Shown one piece after another: positions 32,162 through 34,350 of a DNA stretch of 34,350 nt. Each line of letters begins with the position of its first letter. The stretch's first letter is position 1. Below the pieces are notes generated by a model. It saw only the letters and a list, made by a program, of their open reading frames with translations, was not told the DNA's origin and did not search any database. The stretch comes from JAIVJZ01 sp035296385 (GTDB taxonomy: Bacteria > Acidobacteriota > Blastocatellia > Pyrinomonadales > Pyrinomonadaceae), in NCBI GenBank assembly GCA_035296385.1, contig DATHBB010000135.1, positions 1 to 34,350 on the forward strand. Reading direction: 5' to 3'. Both the position numbers and the translations under genes were made by a program.

Positions 32162-34350
32162 ATGAAGATTGTGAAGACCCTGACCTGCTGCTTCTACATT
32201 CTTTTTTTCGCCGCGTTAATCGCGTTCGACCCCGCCGGATTCGGCACGAGGCGAGCCGCCGCGCAATCACGCGTGGCGAGCGCGGGCGCGCCGCAGGGCG
32301 CTTGCTCGTGGCCGTTGCAGCTTCCTCCCGGCCAGAAAGGAAAGGCGCTTCCCAGCCAGATGGGCATGACGCCTTTCGAGAAGTTGTTGAACGCCTACAC
32401 GAGTCAGGGTTGTTATAAAAACGACCCGCGCTGGAAAGGGGATTTTGAAATCCGCGACACCGGCGCGTATCTCGGCGGCAAATATTACGGCACGCACAAC
32501 GCCGTCAGGGTTTACTACTCGCCGGAGATCGTGAAGTGGCTGGGGAGCGGCAAGGAAGGCGACCGGCAGGAGGGCGACATCCCGGACGGCGCGACGATCA
32601 TCAAGGAGATGTACACCGCGCCCGCCAGGCAGGACCCGAACCAGACTGTGAACGGTCTGGCGATCATGGTCAAGGACAAAATGGGTTCGTATGACGGCTG
32701 GTTCTGGAGCGACGGCAGCCCCACGATCAATTATGCCATGTACCCGAACGCCGGTTTCGGCCTCTACTGCGTCAACTGCCACGCCTCCGCCAAAACCGAG
32801 CTCACCTTCTCCACGCTCAACAACATCCTCGGCAATCCGATCACTTTCAACCCGACGATGCCGACCAACCAGATAGACGTGCCGCCCGCGACGCGTGCGG
32901 GTAGCATATTGTCGCAGCCGCGCGCGCAGATCGGCGCGACGCGACGGCTCTCGCCGGAAGAAGATATTTCAGTCCACTTGAAGAGGGATGCAAAAACTGC
33001 CGACGGCGCGCCACGACTGCTGACCGCGCCCGCACACCGAACGTCCGGCGCGTCTGCTGCGCCGCTTCCCACGCCGAAGCAGATGGTGAGCGAGTGGTAC
33101 GACACGGCCACACAGCGTCCTCAGTCGCAGAAGCCGCAGATGTTCATCACGTCGAATCAATGCATCGGCTGCCACGACGCGACGCAGAACAACCCCTCGA
33201 TGCCGAACATGATCTACCCGCAGATGTACAACAAGATTCCCGCCAGCCCCTCGCCCACGCCGACGCCGGAGCTGGACCTTAACCTCTCGCCCTACAGCGA
33301 GTGGCGTTCGTCCATGATGGGGCTGGCGGGTCGCGATCCGGTCTTCTTCTCGCAGTTGGAAACCGAGATGAACCTGTACCCGGGCATCAAGGATCAGATC
33401 GTCAACACCTGTCTCAGTTGTCACGGCATCATGGGGCAACGCCAACTCGCGCTCGACACGGGCAAGCCCTACGAATTCAAGTTGGAATACCTCGATCAAA
33501 AGATAGACCAAACGCCCGCGCAGCCCTTCGCCGAATACGGCGCGCTCGCGCGCGACGGAATCTCCTGCGCCGTCTGCCACCACATCTCCGACGAAGGACT
33601 CGGCACGCCCGCGACCTACACGGGCAAGTTCAAGACGGGCAAGCCGGACGAGATTTTTGGCCCCTTTCAGGACGTTGCGACCGTGCCGATGAAAAACTCG
33701 CTCGGCCTGACGCCGCTCAAGACGAAGGCGAACCAAATTCACAAGTCAGCGCTGTGCGGCTCGTGCCACACGGTCATCCTGCCCGTGCTCACGCCGGGTA
33801 AGCCTTACACGCCGGGCGAGAACGTCTTCACCAACCCCAACCAGAAGACCGAGCACGAGCAGAACACCTATCTCGAATGGCGCAACAGCATCTATCAGGA
33901 CGAATTTCCGAAGACGATGAATCCTCAGACGGCACAGTCGTGCCAGCAATGCCACATGCCCGGCCAGTATCCGAGCAAGACCGGCGTGCAGGTAAAGTTC
34001 AAGATCGCGAGCATCGAAGACGAGACTTTTCCCGCCGTCGAGTTTCGCGAGCGAGACGAAGACATACACCTGCGCGTGCGCGGCGGGGGCGGCGCGGGCG
34101 ACGAAGGAACTTACTCGCGCCACACGCTCGTCGGCCTCAACCTCTTCGTGATGGAAATGTTCAACCAGTTTCCCGGACCGCTCGGCATCTCGAACGTTGA
34201 CTACGGCAACAAACCCTTTCCCTTCTTCGACCCGATGGCGACCTACGGCAACCCCGTGCCGAGCATGGTGTTGACCAAAAAAGCCGCGCTCCAGATGGCG
34301 CGCCACGAAACCGCGCAAGTAGAAGTCACCTCGCTCAAGCGCACACAGAA
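32162..34350 (+). CDS. Secreted multihaem cytochrome with P460-like N-terminal domain (truncated by window edge)
   Basis: 729 codons to the window edge with no stop; AGGAG lies 6 nt before ATG 32162. A signal peptide (about 1-36, KTLTCCFYILFFAALIAF then RRAAAQS) sends it outside the cytoplasm. Residues 75-207 resemble cytochrome P460 (GDFEIRDTG, DGATIIKEMYTAP, NGLAIMVKDKMGSYDGWFWSDG) and end in the first haem site CVNCH (203). Five further CxxCH sites follow: CIGCH (334), CLSCH (417), CAVCH (469), CGSCH (532) and CQQCH (594). A Pro/Ala-rich linker lies at about 240-300. The second part looks like a multihaem c554-type electron-transfer or oxidoreductase domain. The substrate is unknown. Confidence 0.85.
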   Translation, partial: MKIVKTLTCCFYILFFAALIAFDPAGFGTRRAAAQSRVASAGAPQGACSWPLQLPPGQKGKALPSQMGMTPFEKLLNAYTSQGCYKNDPRWKGDFEIRDTGAYLGGKYYGTHNAVRVYYSPEIVKWLGSGKEGDRQEGDIPDGATIIKEMYTAPARQDPNQTVNGLAIMVKDKMGSYDGWFWSDGSPTINYAMYPNAGFGLYCVNCHASAKTELTFSTLNNILGNPITFNPTMPTNQIDVPPATRAGSILSQPRAQIGATRRLSPEEDISVHLKRDAKTADGAPRLLTAPAHRTSGASAAPLPTPKQMVSEWYDTATQRPQSQKPQMFITSNQCIGCHDATQNNPSMPNMIYPQMYNKIPASPSPTPTPELDLNLSPYSEWRSSMMGLAGRDPVFFSQLETEMNLYPGIKDQIVNTCLSCHGIMGQRQLALDTGKPYEFKLEYLDQKIDQTPAQPFAEYGALARDGISCAVCHHISDEGLGTPATYTGKFKTGKPDEIFGPFQDVATVPMKNSLGLTPLKTKANQIHKSALCGSCHTVILPVLTPGKPYTPGENVFTNPNQKTEHEQNTYLEWRNSIYQDEFPKTMNPQTAQSCQQCHMPGQYPSKTGVQVKFKIASIEDETFPAVEFRERDEDIHLRVRGGGGAGDEGTYSRHTLVGLNLFVMEMFNQFPGPLGISNVDYGNKPFPFFDPMATYGNPVPSMVLTKKAALQMARHETAQVEVTSLKRTQ

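Overview
The window reads as a chromosomal segment of a GC-rich diderm bacterium. The style of the proteins (clpS/clpA/aat cluster, Wzm/Wzt polysaccharide export, P460-type multihaem cytochrome) and the intergenic CAGAG-type inverted repeats suggest Acidobacteriota, possibly Blastocatellia. There is no rRNA or other marker gene, so this placement is inference. I see no CRISPR array, tRNA, rRNA or insertion sequence.

Left part (1-12015), mostly housekeeping: the N-terminal part of an FdhF/YdeP-type molybdopterin oxidoreductase, a small SUKH (SMI1/KNR4) protein, then an N-degron cluster on the minus strand (clpS, clpA, aat), which makes the tagging enzyme, the adaptor and the unfoldase. Next come a MerR-like regulator with a VWA protein (a two-gene operon that looks leaderless), an overlapping pair of plus-strand genes that together make one Cas4-like nuclease split over two membrane-anchored polypeptides, a cystathionine beta-synthase, a stand-alone phage-type P-loop ATPase with a strong terminator, and a D-serine dehydratase/D-threonine aldolase family enzyme.

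Middle part (12262-28237), cell-surface polysaccharide: an ATP-grasp protein, then a plus-strand run behind a clear sigma-70-type promoter: Wzm-like permease, Wzt-like ATPase with a carbohydrate-binding C-terminus, YfhO-like membrane protein, DPM1/GtrB-like glycosyltransferase and a methyltransferase with a zinc ribbon. A convergent GT-C-like membrane protein and a small lipoprotein follow. A minus-strand operon of three overlapping genes then encodes a 1009-residue double glycosyltransferase, a GT4 glycosyltransferase and a methyltransferase. The first and last of these share a coiled coil, an SxSW motif and a beta-type C-terminal module.

Right part (28238-34350): a gene-poor stretch holding a wrecked 4,5-DOPA-dioxygenase-like gene, two further ATP-grasp ligase genes in tandem, and the first 729 codons of a secreted cytochrome with a P460-like N-terminal domain and six CxxCH sites.

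Three intergenic inverted repeats (4422-4498, 12131-12225, 30798-30893) have 30-40 nt arms around a spacer of 17 nt in every case. Two of them lie just upstream of ATP-grasp genes. The repeats and several upstream in-frame codons make some longest-ORF starts misleading, so starts were re-chosen throughout. Both edge genes are truncated by the window.
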